Source: Pseudolysinimonas sp051954455
GTDB lineage: Bacteria; Actinomycetota; Actinomycetes; Actinomycetales; Microbacteriaceae
NCBI RefSeq assembly: GCF_051954455.1
Contig: NZ_JBQCHS010000033.1
Span: 124,001-188,000, forward strand
Length of the DNA: 64,000 nucleotides
Direction of reading: 5' to 3'
Part shown: in pieces, positions 63,428-64,000 of the stretch
Numbering within the stretch: position 1 is the first letter of the stretch
How the letters are laid out: the number at the start of each line of letters is the position of its first letter
Notes under the pieces: model-generated
Seen by the model: the letters and a program-made list of their open reading frames with translations, nothing else
The model's database searches: none
Told to the model about the DNA's origin: nothing
Position numbers and translations under genes: made by a program

Positions 63428-64000
63428 TCCGTCGCCGCCCGATCCGTCGGAGCCGGCGCGTCGTCACCCGCGTCGTGCAGGCGATCCTCCACGACCAGGA
63501 GATGGTGGTCCATCATGTGCCGGGCGCGGTCCGGATCGTGCGCCCGCAGGGCCGCCAGGATCGCGCGATGGTCGCTGTGCGCCGTCTCGATCTGCCCATG
63601 GTGCTGGAGTCCCAGCCAGAGCCGCGCCCGCGAGGTGCGGTCGGCGAGCGCGTCGATCAGCGAGGCGAGGGCGGCGTTGCCGGAGGCGTGCGCGATGATG
63701 CGGTGGAAGGCGATGTCGGCGTCGAGGATGCGCTCGTGGTCGGCGTCGCGGCCGCCCGCGACGAGCTCGGACACCCCCTCGAGCACCGCCTCGGCCTCGT
63801 CGAGCGCCGCGTCGTCGATCAGACGCGCCGCGCGTGCGGCGGCCTCGGTCTCCAGCACGCGGCGCACGACGTGCAGGTCGTCGCGGTGCTCGGGCGCCTG
63901 CAGGTCGACCATGAAGCTCATCGGGGCCAGCAGCAGCTGCGCGTCGAGCGAGGTGACGTAGGTGCCGTCGCCCTGTCGGGTCTCGAGCACGCCCATGATG
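63403..64000 (-). CDS. GntR/FCD-family regulator (5' end cut by window edge)
   Basis: The visible part has the end of the winged helix (GVLETRQGDGTYVTSLDAQLL, about 14 residues after the recognition helix) and a complete FCD sensor domain with metal-ligand-type residues (LDADIAFHRIIAHASGN, TAHSDHRAILAALRAHD). The true start lies beyond 64000. The internal ATG at 63996 is not the start, because the HTH would be lost. It probably controls the fucose-type genes. It converges on and overlaps the dehydratase gene by 25 bp. Confidence 0.88.
   Translation of the reverse strand, partial: IMGVLETRQGDGTYVTSLDAQLLLAPMSFMVDLQAPEHRDDLHVVRRVLETEAAARAARLIDDAALDEAEAVLEGVSELVAGGRDADHERILDADIAFHRIIAHASGNAALASLIDALADRTSRARLWLGLQHHGQIETAHSDHRAILAALRAHDPDRARHMMDHHLLVVEDRLHDAGDDAPAPTDRAATDQAATDAQ

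Overview
The window looks like the chromosomal origin region of a high-GC actinobacterium, most likely a Microbacteriaceae. The evidence is the gene order dnaA-dnaN-gnd-recF-dciA-gyrB-gyrA-DUF3566-tRNA-Ile-tRNA-Ala on one strand and rpmH-rnpA-yidD-yidC-jag-rsmG-parA-parB on the other. Other support comes from very high GC, many GTG/TTG starts, TTGTCCACA-type DnaA boxes, and many probable leaderless genes in which a TANNNT -10 element lies 6-8 nt before the start codon. The genus cannot be read from the sequence.

Region 1 (1-5165) is a six-gene minus-strand operon: HAD hydrolase, phosphonate-type ABC transporter phnD-phnC-phnE-phnE, and a metallophosphoesterase cut by the window edge. A leaderless promoter and palindromic, PHO-box-like repeats precede it. 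Region 2 (5166-16892) holds the replication genes, two tRNAs, and oriC between dnaN and dnaA. Region 3 (16893-22879) runs the other way, from rpmH to parB. It includes an unusually long 1.1-kb spacer before parA with parS-like sites.

Region 4 (22919-31801) has a D-Ala-D-Ala ligase-family gene, an aminotransferase, trxB-trxA behind a SigR/SigH-type promoter, murJ with a DUF6049 gene, and a divergent CCA-adding enzyme. Region 5 (31802-36402) is rpsF-ssb-rpsR-rplI, a strong terminator, then dnaB. A dense cluster of same-direction DnaA-box-like motifs lies just upstream of the dnaB promoter. Two small membrane-protein genes follow. Region 6 (36430-40658) holds purB with a low-molecular-weight tyrosine phosphatase, and a two-gene unit encoding an 80-aa WXG100-like protein and a 518-aa protein with a C-terminal alpha/beta-hydrolase domain.

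Region 7 (40721-45370) is an aminotransferase followed by the E1-alpha, E1-beta and E2 subunits of a branched-chain 2-oxoacid/pyruvate dehydrogenase. Region 8 (45371-49940) is a metal (probably zinc) uptake operon with its Fur-family regulator and a Zur-like operator, then cysteine-poor rpmB, rpmG and rpsN, then HU. Region 9 (50061-57137) holds a CopD/CtaG fusion, a divergent pair whose leaderless promoters nearly touch, a 2-oxoacid decarboxylase, a DUF4383 protein and a dienelactone-hydrolase-like protein lacking two catalytic residues. Region 10 (57190-64000) is a catabolic island. It contains a CoA-transferase, a signal-less solute-binding-like protein and a MaoC dehydratase behind a LacI-type operator, then a LacI regulator, then L-fucose-type dehydrogenase and fuconate dehydratase genes and a GntR/FCD regulator cut by the window edge.

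No insertion sequence, prophage, CRISPR array or rRNA gene was seen. The best candidates for undescribed biology are the signal-less binding protein in the CoA-transferase operon, the WXG100-like/hydrolase pair, and the DnaA-box cluster upstream of dnaB. All are inferences from reading the sequence; no database search or folding program was run.
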